Numbered from the stretch's first letter, positions 1-8,143 are shown. The stretch is DNA of 64,000 nt from Paenibacillaceae bacterium (GCA_004134985.1 REGQ01000032.1:1-64000); one strand, 5' to 3'. Notes: generated from the sequence alone by a model not told the origin. Numbers and translations: made by a program.

Positions 1-54
1 GAGCCTCTTTTATTTGTAAAATTATCCTTCCCTCTCTTTTCCTATTCTTCCATG

Positions 55-567
55 TTAGTTTCTTTGCAAGATTTGTGACGTCGCTGCGTATTTTTCTAAC
101 TTTTCAGCGATTTTCCGCTTTTGATCGCTGCTTAGGGGAGTTTTAATGGCGGTAAACTCACTACCATCAAACTCAGGCTTTTCATTAAGCGGCTCATTGA
201 TCTCCCGGCTCTTGGAGTCGGCATCAAAAATGCCTGAATAACTTTTATTGACAGCATCATTAATTGAAATAACGGTTTTCATGTAATCTTGCTGCAAGTC
301 ATAGTAATCGGTAATGGCTGTAATTTTGGAGGATGTGACTTCTCCGTTTGTTGTCACGATGATCGTCTTGGAGTTTACCACCTGATAACCTGTTTTCTGG
401 TAAATTCCTTGGTCGTCAGGGCTGGCATCGAACAGTTCAGTACTGAATGCTTCGATGGTTTCTATTGTTTCGGAGTTGCTTTCTCTAGTTTCTGCCCATA
501 CAATACCGGCGGCGATTAGTGCTGCTAGCGTCAGAATAATGAGCAGTAGTTGGCGATTATTGAACAT
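55..567 (-). CDS. Hypothetical secreted or membrane-anchored protein
   Basis: A 170-residue protein of unknown function. An uncleaved anchor or signal peptide is visible near residues 5-25 (hydrophobic run LLLIILTLAALIAAGIVWA), followed by a polar, acidic, lysine-containing domain that would lie outside the membrane. I recognise no motif. The start is taken as ATG at 567 because AAGGAGAGG lies 7 bases upstream; an in-frame GTG at 573 is only about 1 base from that site. It is divergent from the EVE-like gene at 663 and close to the window edge, so its downstream neighbour is unknown. The predicted topology is firm; no role can be assigned. Confidence 0.7.
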   Translation of the reverse strand: MFNNRQLLLIILTLAALIAAGIVWAETRESNSETIETIEAFSTELFDASPDDQGIYQKTGYQVVNSKTIIVTTNGEVTSSKITAITDYYDLQQDYMKTVISINDAVNKSYSGIFDADSKSREINEPLNEKPEFDGSEFTAIKTPLSSDQKRKIAEKLEKYAATSQILQRN

Positions 568-662
568 AACCACTCCTCTCCTTAATAGTTAACGCCATTA
601 TAACCCCTTTGCTTCCTTTTATAAACAATATCTCCTATTTAGTAATGAGAGGTGGGAAAACA

Positions 663-1337
663 TTGAACCTGTATCAACTTAGCGCCAGTGCTCATGGCAA
701 GGAGCGAATCGTAGACTTCCTGAAGGACAATTTCATATCGATCGGATGGGCGGGCCTCGGAGACCTGGAGGGAATCGACAGACAGGAGCTTAAGACCAAA
801 ATTGCCGCAGCATACCGTATTGAAGGCGAACGGCTGGCAGACTGCACGGAGCATATTTCTCAGTTCATCCATAGCATGCAGGATGGCGATTGGGTCGTTA
901 TTGCCCATCAGGATACCGTCTATTTGGGAGACATCGGCGATTATTTTTATGACGAGACGTTCGATAATGAAGAGGTCGGTTTGTGTCACAAGAGAGGCGT
1001 AACCTGGCTTGCCAAAATCCCGCGGGTGAAATTGAATGAATCGCTGCAGCGACTGCTCGCCAGTGAGGAGGCCATTTCGAAATTCAAGTATCCGCTGGAG
1101 CAGGCCGAATTGGATCAATGGATTGTGAATCCGCAGCACGGTGGCGCAGGAGCGGGCAGGCAAGATCAGGGGGAGCATAAGGGGCAAGAGCAGCAGATGG
1201 GGAAACAATTACAGGTGCCGGTCGATGAGGCGACGATCGAAGAAGCCCTTGCTATTTTGAAGCAAGCGCTTCGCTGCGGGGACCCGGACAGGCAAGAGCG
1301 TGCGGCTGCAGCGATCTTGCACTATGCGAAGCAATAG
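663..1337 (+). CDS. EVE/Mrr-N-like domain protein
   Basis: A 224-residue soluble protein. Residues about 1-150 resemble the EVE-like (PUA-fold) N-terminal domain found in predicted Mrr-family restriction endonucleases: SIGWAGLGDL near residue 28, then a DGDWVVIAHQDTVYLGDIGDY strand-turn region, then RGVTWL. No nuclease domain follows; instead there is a Gly/Gln-rich linker and a C-terminal helical segment of about 35 residues. The start is TTG at 663 because GAGAGGTGGG sits just upstream; the longer reading frame from 609 has no ribosome binding site. EVE-like domains bind modified bases or nucleotides in known families. Here that is inference from pattern only. The gene stands alone between divergent and convergent neighbours. 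Confidence 0.6.
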   Translation: MNLYQLSASAHGKERIVDFLKDNFISIGWAGLGDLEGIDRQELKTKIAAAYRIEGERLADCTEHISQFIHSMQDGDWVVIAHQDTVYLGDIGDYFYDETFDNEEVGLCHKRGVTWLAKIPRVKLNESLQRLLASEEAISKFKYPLEQAELDQWIVNPQHGGAGAGRQDQGEHKGQEQQMGKQLQVPVDEATIEEALAILKQALRCGDPDRQERAAAAILHYAKQ

Positions 1338-1463
1338 AAGTGATCAGCGGCGCAAGTTCCGGGACAAAGCTTGGAAGAGATCGAATAGTTGGAGCGAGCA
1401 GCTCTAAGTCACCTGCGAACGAGCACTGGCCTGAGCCATCTATGCGCAAACACTGCCAAGTTG

Positions 1464-2075
1464 TTACTTGATTGCGGGAAGCGTCAGCACCTCACTGAAA
1501 TAACCTTGTTTGAAAATGTGATACCATTGTTCTAAAGCTTCTCCTTGCAGAACCTCCAATTTGGCCAAAATGAGTTTGCTGAATTCAACCGCTCCGCTTC
1601 CGTTGGCTGTAATCAACGACCCGGAGCTCACCGCCTGAGCGTCAATATAATGCTTGTCGCCGGCGTATGCAGGAGCGCCCAGCTTCAAATATTCCAACGT
1701 GTTGCCTGTATGGGCATCATGATCCAAAAAACCATGCTTGCCAAGAAAAGTTGTTGCATCACAAATCGCCGCTACCTCAATACCATGCTCGAAGCAAAAG
1801 CGGACAAGCGATGCAGCGGGTGCATGGTCTGCTTCAGAGTCGCTCCAACCGAGGCCGCCGGGAAGGATAAGCATGGTCATATCCAGATCGGCAGGATCGG
1901 CGGGGAGCGCTAGTTCCGGCAGTACCCTGAAGCCGCCCATGGACGTTTTGGGAAGCAGATCTTCCGCAATCGTCTTCACCTCACAGCCGGATTCCGGTTT
2001 ATTCAGCTCTGCACAGACATAACTCGCCTCCCAATCGGCAAATCCGTTCATCAACCACACATATACTTTTTTCAT
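1464..2075 (-). CDS. DJ-1/PfpI family protein
   Basis: A 203-residue cytoplasmic protein with the class I glutamine amidotransferase-like fold of the DJ-1/PfpI family. The fold signature is clear: VYVWLMNGFADWE at the N-terminus (acidic residue of the active site), LILPGGLGW around residue 90, and the nucleophile elbow AAICDATTFL with the conserved cysteine. Family members act as proteases, glyoxalases, isocyanide hydratases or stress proteins; the substrate cannot be read from sequence. ATG at 2075 is chosen because GGAGG lies 8 bases upstream; a TTG at 2081 is too close. It is divergent from a WYL-domain regulator about 100 bases away, which is a likely controller. Confidence 0.85.
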   Translation of the reverse strand: MKKVYVWLMNGFADWEASYVCAELNKPESGCEVKTIAEDLLPKTSMGGFRVLPELALPADPADLDMTMLILPGGLGWSDSEADHAPAASLVRFCFEHGIEVAAICDATTFLGKHGFLDHDAHTGNTLEYLKLGAPAYAGDKHYIDAQAVSSGSLITANGSGAVEFSKLILAKLEVLQGEALEQWYHIFKQGYFSEVLTLPAIK

Positions 2076-2174
2076 ATTCAATTCCTCCGTGTTATGGTAT
2101 TGTCTTCATGTCACCAGTGTAGCGCAGGTCCACTGACAAAGGCTGTCAGGAGATGGGGACGGGGGTGAGTTATT

Positions 2175-3173
2175 TTGGCGAAATGGGATAATATGCTCAA
2201 AATATTGTGGCTGCTTCACGATCGGAACAATACGACGGCGGAGCAGTTGTCTGCCGAGCTTGAAATCAGCGTGCGGACGGTTTACCGCTATATCGATGCT
2301 TTGTGTGCAAGCGGTGTGCCCATTACAGCAGAAGCAGGTCACGATGGAGGGTTCGCTCTGCCAAAGGAGTTTAAGCAGGCGCCGTTATTTTTTGATTCGG
2401 GGGAGCTGAAAGCACTGATGCAGGCGTCTTTTTTTGCAAATGGGGCCGGATATCCGCATGAAGAGGAACTGTCACAAGCATTGCATAAGATTAAAGTGTA
2501 TCACCATCACGAGCAGCGGTCGGGAGCGTTTGAGCGGCAGCTTGACGGGATGGAGGTTATTCCCGCTGCAATGAATCAGGCGGCGAGGCCAATGCTGCAG
2601 CTGCTTGAAAAATCAATTGTGGATGAAACGGCTGTGCGCATCCAGTATAAGAAAAGCGATGCAGAGCAAGTGCAGTGGCGGGTGATTGATCCCTATGGTC
2701 TTGCTTATCGTTTAAACCGCTGGTATTTGGCAGCGTATTGTTATACTCGCGACATGATCAGGACGTTCCGGGTGGACCGGATTGAGGGGCTGGAGCTTAC
2801 GGGGCAAGTATTTAAGCGCCCGGAGCATTTTACAATCAAGTCTTATTTTGCACAGCAGCAGACAGCTGTAGAGACAGAGGATTCCAGTGTTGTACGTATC
2901 AAAGGAACTGAAACGAGCCTCCGGGAGTTGGCCCAGCACTGGTATTTGCGAAATTGCGTGGTGAACCATCAGGCGGGCCTGTTGACTTTGCAAATAAATA
3001 ATGGGATTATGCTGGAGTATTTGCCGGCCCTTATCCTTTCCTATAAAAACAGCGTCCACATTCTGGAACCGTCCATCCTTCGTAATGAGATGGTTCACAT
3101 AATAGCTGAATTATCCAAAAGCTATGGGGATGTGGGGGATGAGGAGCGGCTTGAAACTTTGAAGGAGGACTAA
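2175..3173 (+). CDS. HTH-WYL transcriptional regulator (YafY/YobV type)
   Basis: A 332-residue regulator. Residues about 8-60 form a DeoR/HTH_11-type winged helix (TTAEQLSAELEISVRTVYRYI), and residues about 145-230 form a WYL domain, including VIDPYGLAYRLNRWYLAAYC, expected to bind a small ligand or nucleic acid. Translation starts at TTG 2175 after GGGGGTGAG. The gene is transcribed away from the DJ-1 gene and probably controls it or itself. The next gene begins 3 bases after its stop, so the two are co-transcribed. WYL regulators of this size commonly control neighbouring detoxification genes; that role is inferred. Confidence 0.88.
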   Translation: MAKWDNMLKILWLLHDRNNTTAEQLSAELEISVRTVYRYIDALCASGVPITAEAGHDGGFALPKEFKQAPLFFDSGELKALMQASFFANGAGYPHEEELSQALHKIKVYHHHEQRSGAFERQLDGMEVIPAAMNQAARPMLQLLEKSIVDETAVRIQYKKSDAEQVQWRVIDPYGLAYRLNRWYLAAYCYTRDMIRTFRVDRIEGLELTGQVFKRPEHFTIKSYFAQQQTAVETEDSSVVRIKGTETSLRELAQHWYLRNCVVNHQAGLLTLQINNGIMLEYLPALILSYKNSVHILEPSILRNEMVHIIAELSKSYGDVGDEERLETLKED

Positions 3174-3176
3174 ACA

Positions 3177-3833
3177 GTGAAATCAAATGTAATTGATAAA
3201 TTGGCTGCACCGGAGACGCTAAGACGTCGACTGATGATATTGGCTGCGATCGATATCATTATGTGTCCGAACGATTGGCTGCGGGTGCATCATTTTCATT
3301 CGGGCGACGGTGTCTCCGAGCTCGGAACGATTGATAATGGTGCTGGGGATTTGATGTATGTGGTATTTGCCAATGAGGGCGTCATCATTAAAGGGTTTGA
3401 TCATGAGTCGCCTTTCAGTCCGCATGCCAGGGATGAATATGAGGTATGGCCGGGTATCTATGAAGGTGCGCCGCAGGCGCTGTTGAACGAACTTGCACAG
3501 TTGGAAAACCTCGAATACGAGGAAGTGACGTTTTGCTTATGGCAGGCGGCTGGAGACAATCAGTGGCGCAGCGGCACGGGGGAGCACCCGAACGAAATGG
3601 ATGACGGCGCTGATTTTTTACTCGGTTATTTATATGAAACTCCAGAAGACTATGCAGAGTGGGCACGAAGCTATTTTGAGCAGGACATTGACATGGAGGC
3701 CGTACGCGAAATCTATTCTGGCGCTGCCATAACTGCTGCGCTGATTCATCGACTTGCTCCGGAGCGGGAAACTGCTGAAGCGATAGAAGAACTGATAGAA
3801 CTGGGAGTGAAAACACAGGCTGAAGACGAGTAG
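3177..3833 (+). CDS. Hypothetical acidic cytoplasmic protein
   Basis: A 218-residue, strongly acidic soluble protein with no signal peptide or membrane segment. I do not recognise a family. It contains the stretch DIIMCPNDWLRVHHF, a GDLMYVVF strand and a central tryptophan-rich region. The start is GTG 3177, 3 bases after the WYL regulator stop and preceded by AAGGAGGAC inside that gene's end, so translation is coupled. A strong terminator at 3832-3872 closes the unit. Its partner regulator suggests a shared response, but no function can be assigned. Confidence 0.7.
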   Translation: MKSNVIDKLAAPETLRRRLMILAAIDIIMCPNDWLRVHHFHSGDGVSELGTIDNGAGDLMYVVFANEGVIIKGFDHESPFSPHARDEYEVWPGIYEGAPQALLNELAQLENLEYEEVTFCLWQAAGDNQWRSGTGEHPNEMDDGADFLLGYLYETPEDYAEWARSYFEQDIDMEAVREIYSGAAITAALIHRLAPERETAEAIEELIELGVKTQAEDE

Positions 3834-3872
3834 CCCTGTGCCCGCCGTGAAAACGGAGGGACAGGGCTTTTT
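3832..3872. terminator. Rho-independent terminator
   Basis: An 8-base stem AGCCCTGT/ACAGGGCT encloses a smaller CCGT/ACGG hairpin and ends in TTTTTG on the + strand. It closes the WYL operon; on the opposite strand it could also serve the converging gene at 3882-4376. Confidence 0.8.
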
Positions 3873-3881
3873 GTCTGCCAA

Positions 3882-4376
3882 TCAATTGGCTGCATTTCTT
3901 TGACGCTTTTGAATGCTGTGGACACCCATAATGACAGCGATCAATTCATAATCGTCAAGCAGGGAGGCGTCATGATTGGTTAAACAGAAGGCACCGGATT
4001 GCAACCAATTGTTTGTATTGTAAAAGGCGGCCACTTTCCTTCCTGAATGGTCAAAAATATCATAGGAGCGGGAAAAGGCCGGTGCTTCAATGTAAAACAG
4101 TCCTCGCGAGTAGGTGTTGTATTCGTAACGTTTCTCGAATAACGTAAATCGTCTTCGCAGTTCGCCCCAGACCGAACCTTGGCCATCGGTGACTTCCCAT
4201 CTCATTGAAAAAAATGGAAACTTTCCGCTGCAGCGCAGTTTACCGTTTGCGTCGTATACAGACATTGTGGCAGTCAACATATTTTGCAAATTAATTGTCC
4301 CGACGGATGCTCCTGACGCATTCATAATCTGTGTTTCGCCAGCACTAAAAAAGTTGTCATGAAAGTAAAGCTCCAT
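3882..4376 (-). CDS. LURP-one/tubby-like protein
   Basis: A 164-residue cytoplasmic protein with alternating strands typical of the LURP-one-related (tubby C-terminal-like) family: a start such as LYFHDNFFSAGETQIMN, a middle GKFPFFSMRWEVTDG, and the family-like ending in which a hydrophobic strand LIAVIMGVHSI closes the barrel. The family binds or associates with membranes in eukaryotes; bacterial members have no settled role. The start ATG 4376 has GGAGGG 7 bases upstream. It converges on the operon ending at 3833. A hairpin with a T-run on this strand lies just upstream (4416-4445). Family assignment is by strand pattern and is moderately sure. Confidence 0.68.
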   Translation of the reverse strand: MELYFHDNFFSAGETQIMNASGASVGTINLQNMLTATMSVYDANGKLRCSGKFPFFSMRWEVTDGQGSVWGELRRRFTLFEKRYEYNTYSRGLFYIEAPAFSRSYDIFDHSGRKVAAFYNTNNWLQSGAFCLTNHDASLLDDYELIAVIMGVHSIQKRQRNAAN

Positions 4377-4415
4377 AAGGAGACCCTCCGTTCTTTATCA
4401 ACGTCATGCAGAAAA

Positions 4416-4445
4416 GCCGTGAAACAGAAGCGTTCCGGTCACGGC
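4416..4445 (-). terminator. Possible terminator or leader hairpin
   Basis: GCCGTGA and TCACGGC form a 7-base stem with a 16-base loop, followed on the minus strand by TTTTCTG. It lies 40 bases upstream of the LURP-one-like start, so it may be a leader attenuator or the end of an unseen minus-strand transcript. Confidence 0.35.
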
Positions 4446-4761
4446 ATTATTTATTCATTTGCGTGATTCACGCTTATTTCTATCATAGCAGAAGGCATTA
4501 CTACATGTCTATAAATTACCAATTTATGGGCTGTGACTTGCCCATGAACTAGCTAAGATTGCAATGTGAAACGTCTACTTAAGGCAACCTTTGCTAGTGT
4601 CCCATAGCGATCCGGCAAGTTCCATCGCACCTCTCAGCGTGCGGCGGGGCGATACGTGTTGGCAGTCAACCACACCTGGGGGCATTACTGGTGGTGACTG
4701 ACAAACCGCCATGTCCCCTTTGTTAAGGTGCTTTCTATTTCGTGGTGTTCGTGGGGATCTT

Positions 4762-4950
4762 GCGCTAACGCTTGCCACAGCGCTTAAATGGCCTTAAATG
4801 ACCCATTTTCAACTCTAACGCTTCCCACAGCACTTATTCCCCCCATGGACGGCTAAAATCGTGCGATTTTCTATAAATAAGGTGTCTCAGTTTCGTTAGA
4901 ATAATTATGGGTCCGGATTTCCCCAAATAGCGCCGCTCATCAGCGTTAGA
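4762..4950. repeat. Two direct plus two inverted ~50-bp repeat units (array A)
   Basis: Two direct copies of CTAACGCT-n-CCACAGC(G/A)CTTA start near 4765 and 4814. Two inverted copies follow: AATAAGGTGTCTCAG-n-CGTTAGA at 4875-4900 and AAATAGCG-n-CAGCGTTAGA at 4924-4950. Within each orientation the period is about 49-50 bases. The order (two forward, two reverse) is the same as in the arrays at 12233-12430 and 23098-23300. The whole interval 4446-5360 has no supported gene. Confidence 0.6.
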
Positions 4951-5130
4951 ATTCCACAGGTGCGGTTGCAGGTTGATCCCATTTGCCTTGACCACGGATC
5001 ATGGCAACCACTGATTTTTAGAAGGAGCCATTTTTTCTGTGTGTTTTAGTGTGTTAGCTTTTATGCAGCGCTAGTGAACGCCTGTCCGGATGAAGTTCAC
5101 GTATCTCCGCAAATGAGTTGGCCGCGTCTG

Positions 5131-5205
5131 CCCACGTCCCACGACGAATGAACCCATTCGCGCCTTTCCCCACGTCCCACCGATGAATGAACCCACCCAC
5201 GCCTG
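5131..5205. repeat. Short tandem repeat, two imperfect copies
   Basis: A GC-rich unit of about 38 bases, built on CCCACGTCCCAC-n-GATGAATGAACCCA, occurs at 5131 and again at 5169. It sits in a long GC-rich intergenic stretch that has no convincing gene on either strand; small reading frames there lack ribosome binding sites. Confidence 0.5.
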
Positions 5206-5362
5206 CCGCCCGCCGTGCCCGCCTGTCAATGTCGCAGGTCCTCGGCTCAGCGTATCCTCGCTCGGAGTGGGGCTCGCCCGCGCTTCTCCGTGTTCCTTCC
5301 GTGGAATACCGCTGGCAGGCCCTCCCCGACCAAGGTCTGGGAAAAAAACAGACGCAAGTCGG

Positions 5363-5391
5363 TTTTGAGCGGGGGCAGCGCGATTTATAAT
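5363..5391 (+). promoter_or_regulatory. Candidate sigma-A promoter for the lipoprotein gene
   Basis: TATAAT at 5386-5391 is a consensus -10. The best -35 at 17-base spacing is TTTTGA (5363-5368), a weak match. It lies 54 bases upstream of the lipoprotein start at 5445. Confidence 0.42.
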
Positions 5392-5444
5392 AGTAAAACA
5401 GGATAATGATAAACGGACAGGAAAGATAGATAAGGGGTGGCATG

Positions 5445-6269
5445 ATGAAGAAAGGCAACAAAATCAGTCTGCTGGCGGCGGTATCTGTACTGACCATTGC
5501 ATTGGCAGGCTGCGGCGGCGCGGTGAGCGGCTTTACGGAGAAGACAGAGAAATTGGCGATCGGGGCAGGTTCAGGTTCTGGAGAAGTTGCTTCACTAGGA
5601 AAAAGCACGTTTAAGGCGGAAGAATTCGACGATATTGCAATTAATGTGACTGCGATGCTAATTGAAGTGGTGCGGAGCGATAATGAATTTGCCGAGTTCG
5701 AACTGATTACCGATAAAGCGATTGACAATAAGTTTACTTTTAAAACAGCTATTAAATCCAGGAAACTAACCGTTAAGGTTGACGAAGAGTCAAAGTTTGG
5801 CATTATTAAACCGAATAATCAAAAAGGTGAGCGAAGGCTAATCATTTCACTTCCTGACAAGCAGTATGGCAAGGTTGCCATCCAAAGCGATCTCGGGGAA
5901 ATCTCACTGTCGAGCGTGCATGCAAATAGCACGAAGGTTAAAGTGAATGCCGGTTCAATCATTCTGAGCGGCGGCTCAGGCAAGCTTGAACTTGATGCAG
6001 AAGTCGGAGATATTAAAGTCGACAGCGTCAAGTTGGATCATGATCTGCAAGCAAACGTCTCGGTCGGCGACATTGAAATTAAGCTGGACGAACCGCCAGC
6101 AGCCGCTGAATTGATAACAAAGGTTGATGTCGGAAAAGTAAAGTTGGATTTGGGGCAGGTTAGCTACAAAGTAGACAAGGGCAGCGAGAAAACGGGATCC
6201 ATCGGCGCCAAAGGCCCTCGCTTGAAAGCAACGGCCGCAGTCGGAGAGGTTCGTATTTCGGCCAAATAA
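5445..6269 (+). CDS. DUF4097-like surface lipoprotein
   Basis: A 274-residue lipoprotein. The N-terminus has a basic start (MKKGNK), a hydrophobic core and a lipobox ending LALAGCGG, so it should be diacylated and anchored on the outer face of the membrane. The rest is a repetitive beta structure, with recurring strands such as GEISLSSVHANSTKVKVNAG and GDIKVDSVKLDHDL, characteristic of the DUF4097/putative adhesin beta-helix. Function is unknown; in other Firmicutes these domains occur beside envelope-stress genes. ATG 5445 is favoured over ATG 5442 for spacing to AAGGGGTGG. The gene is monocistronic with a terminator at 6309-6348. Its 3' end is duplicated as a remnant at 8048-8143. Confidence 0.82.
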   Translation: MKKGNKISLLAAVSVLTIALAGCGGAVSGFTEKTEKLAIGAGSGSGEVASLGKSTFKAEEFDDIAINVTAMLIEVVRSDNEFAEFELITDKAIDNKFTFKTAIKSRKLTVKVDEESKFGIIKPNNQKGERRLIISLPDKQYGKVAIQSDLGEISLSSVHANSTKVKVNAGSIILSGGSGKLELDAEVGDIKVDSVKLDHDLQANVSVGDIEIKLDEPPAAAELITKVDVGKVKLDLGQVSYKVDKGSEKTGSIGAKGPRLKATAAVGEVRISAK

Positions 6270-6308
6270 GACCGCACGTACGCGAACAATTTCATAATAA
6301 ACGTAACA

Positions 6309-6348
6309 AGCCGCTAGTTCAGCAACGTCTGAGCTGGCGGCTTTTTTT
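6309..6348 (+). terminator. Rho-independent terminator
   Basis: A 14-base stem AGCCGCTAGTTCAG/CTGAGCTGGCGGCT with a 6-base loop and a run of seven T. It closes the lipoprotein gene. A homologous hairpin with a re-diverged stem follows the duplicated 3' fragment at 8183-8222. Confidence 0.88.
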
Positions 6349-6625
6349 GATAACAGCCGTATATTTCAAAGCGGATTGCTTCACTTCATCCAAACGATTT
6401 ACGAATAAACGTTTCCGCTAATCGCTGTCTTGATCATGTCCCAATTGTTTGTTGTCGAACTGGAGAGGGGGGCGAGAGGACAGTTTATGTCACTTTTCCA
6501 CTTCTAATTGAAAATCATTGAACTGGATTATAATCCACTAAATTCAATATAAAGTATATTATCCTGAAAATTTACTTGTAAATGTTTACTGAATGAATGA
6601 AGCGTGTTATATTCTTCTTGTATAA

Positions 6626-6892
6626 ATCTGTTATTCTTGGGATGGGCAAGCAAGTGGGAAAACTGACCCAACAGCGTTCACAGTTGGTACTGTTTCATCT
6701 ACTACCAGATATAATTCATCTGAGAATTCTTTTGGTGGAGGCTTTTCTATTAATACCCCTGCTGGCACTTTTAGCGGTAATGTAAATACCTCATATGCCA
6801 CTGAGACAGGATATACTTGGAAATGAAATAGTGCTGGAATAACATACTATCATTATAAAAGAAACGGTATCTACTATGAACTAATTAAATAG
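6626..6892 (+). pseudogene. Decayed small secreted-peptide gene
   Basis: One frame reads as coherent protein from 6626 to TAG 6890-6892, including TAFTVGTVSSTTRYNSS and FGGGFSINTPAGTFSGNV, but it is interrupted by TGA at 6824-6826 exactly where TGG (Trp) is plausible, and it continues afterwards as NSAGITYYHYKRNGIYYELIK. It has no start: TAA precedes it at 6623. The Gly/Ser/Thr-rich, cysteine-free composition suggests an extracellular peptide or the C-terminus of a larger secreted protein. A perfect 19-base hairpin and then an 87-residue membrane-protein gene follow, a layout reminiscent of a bacteriocin remnant and immunity gene. That interpretation is inference; I do not recognise the family. 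Confidence 0.5.
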
Positions 6893-6894
6893 TG

Positions 6895-6940
6895 CTTAAC
6901 AGAAGGCTTCGGTTATCATGTACCGAAGCCTTCTGTTAAG
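6895..6940 (+). terminator. Perfect 19-bp hairpin without a T-run (copy 1)
   Basis: CTTAACAGAAGGCTTCGGT and its exact complement flank an 8-base loop. The T-run is missing, so it may act as a mRNA processing or stabilising element or a weak terminator between the peptide remnant and the 87-residue gene. Copy 2 near 7520-7562 has mismatches. Confidence 0.55.
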
Positions 6941-6970
6941 CATTTCTAAGGTAGAGAGGGGAGAAAATTA

Positions 6971-7234
6971 TTGAGAACAAAAATTCACCCGTTTTACTAT
7001 CTCGGTGGCTTCATTGGTTTAATACTAGGTTATTTAATATCAAAGGTTTATCAAATTTGGGTAATTGTATATTTAGAAAGAGATTCCCGGCAAGATATAT
7101 ACCCAATATTTTGGGAAGTGGTATATAAGCGGCCTGCTTTATTCACTTTTTGGGTTGTGCTTGTTTTTATTGTTATCTGTATTGTATTTGTTAAAGTGCT
7201 ATTCGACTATCGCAGCGAAGAAATAGATAAGTAA
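6971..7234 (+). CDS. 87-residue two-helix membrane protein, copy 1
   Basis: A small integral membrane protein with two transmembrane helices: residues about 8-33 (YYLGGFIGLILGYLISKVY region) and about 55-77 (FTFWVVLVFIVICIVFVKVL), joined by an extracellular or cytoplasmic loop with charged residues, and a charged tail ending RSEEIDK. Start is TTG 6971 after GAGAGGGGAG. No family is recognised. Size and topology fit bacteriocin immunity proteins, and the gene follows a decayed secreted-peptide frame, but this is context only. A second copy lies 622 bases downstream; the loop (VYLERDSRQDIYP here) is where the copies differ most. Confidence 0.72.
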   Translation: MRTKIHPFYYLGGFIGLILGYLISKVYQIWVIVYLERDSRQDIYPIFWEVVYKRPALFTFWVVLVFIVICIVFVKVLFDYRSEEIDK

Positions 7235-7592
7235 GCCTTGATATAACTAGGCAAGACAGAAATCCCCTGCTGGAGTTGACGTTGGATCAAAGCCGAAAGT
7301 TTTTTTCCTGCGTTTGAAGCGATTCTTGGATGAGTTCAAGCAGTTGCTGTAAAGGGAGGGCTCAATCGAGCATGCCGACTTCATTGCATAATAAATAGAA
7401 CAGCCTTCCAAATGAGCACGAGTCTGTGCTTTGCCGGTACTGCCAAGCCAGTAGAATTTAGCGTAAAACACAAATTATAAAAGAACGGTATCTACTATGT
7501 AACTAGTTAAATAGTATATAACAGAAGGCTTCTGTTATCATGTGCCGTAGCCTTCTGTTAGGCATTTCTAAGGTAGAGAGGGGAGAAAATTA

Positions 7593-7856
7593 TTGAGAAC
7601 AAAAATTCACCCGTTTTACTATCTCGGTGGCTTCATTGGTTTAATACTAGGTTATTTAATATCAAAGGTTTATCAAATTTGGGTAATTGTATATATAAAA
7701 AAAGGTACCCGAATAGATATATACCCAATATTTTGGGAAGTGGCATATGAGCGGCCTGCTTTATTCACTTTTTGGGTTGTGCTTATTTTTATTGTTATCT
7801 GTATTGTATTTGTTAAAGTGCTATTCGACTATCGCAGCGAAGAAATAGATAAGTAA
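7593..7856 (+). CDS. 87-residue two-helix membrane protein, copy 2
   Basis: A near-identical paralogue of the protein at 6971-7234, also starting at TTG after GAGAGGGGAG. Both helices are conserved; the differences cluster in the inter-helix loop (VYIKKGTRIDIYP instead of VYLERDSRQDIYP) with scattered conservative changes (KRPALF to ERPALF, VLVF to VLIF). Retention of an open frame in both copies while the upstream peptide frame is broken suggests selection to keep this protein. The diversified loop could reflect different specificity. Function remains unknown. Confidence 0.72.
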   Translation: MRTKIHPFYYLGGFIGLILGYLISKVYQIWVIVYIKKGTRIDIYPIFWEVAYERPALFTFWVVLIFIVICIVFVKVLFDYRSEEIDK

Positions 7857-8047
7857 GCCTCGATATTACTAGGCAAGACAGAAATCCACTGCTGAAGTTG
7901 ACGTTGAATCTCATCCTCCGCGCAGTCCCGGAAAGATCCGACTGGAGGATTTCCAAATGTTCAACCAGATGAGTCATTACACGATGGGGCCTTCGCCGAT
8001 TGGGGCCGGCTCATTGATCGTTTTGGCTGGGTAGAGAAGCTTAACGC

Positions 8048-8143
8048 GACAAGGACAGCGAGAAAACGGGATCAATTGGCGCTAAAGGCCCCCGCTTGAA
8101 AGCAACGGCTGCAGTCGGAGAGGTTCGTATTTCGTCAAAGTAA
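8048..8143 (+). pseudogene. Fragment of the DUF4097-like lipoprotein gene 3' end
   Basis: The last 32 codons of the lipoprotein gene (6174-6269) reappear here in the same orientation, with about 9 differences by eye in 96 bases, most at third positions, including the stop codon. No upstream part is present. A hairpin terminator follows, as in the intact gene. The 1.9 kb between the two copies contains the duplicated membrane-protein locus, so the fragment marks one edge of an old duplication or insertion. Confidence 0.82.

Larger units (their letters stand above)
6857..7918 (+). repeat. Tandem segmental duplication, offset 622 bp
   Basis: The segment about 6857-7296 (end of the decayed peptide frame, long hairpin, ribosome binding site, 87-codon gene, and a tail built on GACAGAAATCC-CTGCTG-AGTTGACGTTG) recurs at about 7479-7918 with few substitutions. 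The two copies of the coding sequence are nearly identical except in the middle loop. The bases between the copies (7297-7478) and after copy 2 (7919-8047) hold no supported gene. Confidence 0.82.

Noticed and set aside
5054-5803. A 249-codon minus-strand frame opposite the lipoprotein gene
   Set aside because: It overlaps a gene with a clear signal peptide, ribosome binding site and terminator, and its own protein has abrupt composition changes and no site.
6597-6785. A 62-codon frame starting MKRVIFFLYK
   Set aside because: It runs in a different frame from the coherent secreted-peptide remnant and loses sense after the first 20 residues; it might be the displaced signal peptide of the decayed gene after a frameshift, but I cannot show this.
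7247-7471. A 74-codon minus-strand frame between the duplicated genes
   Set aside because: No ribosome binding site and no homologue I recognise; part of it lies in the duplicated tail.
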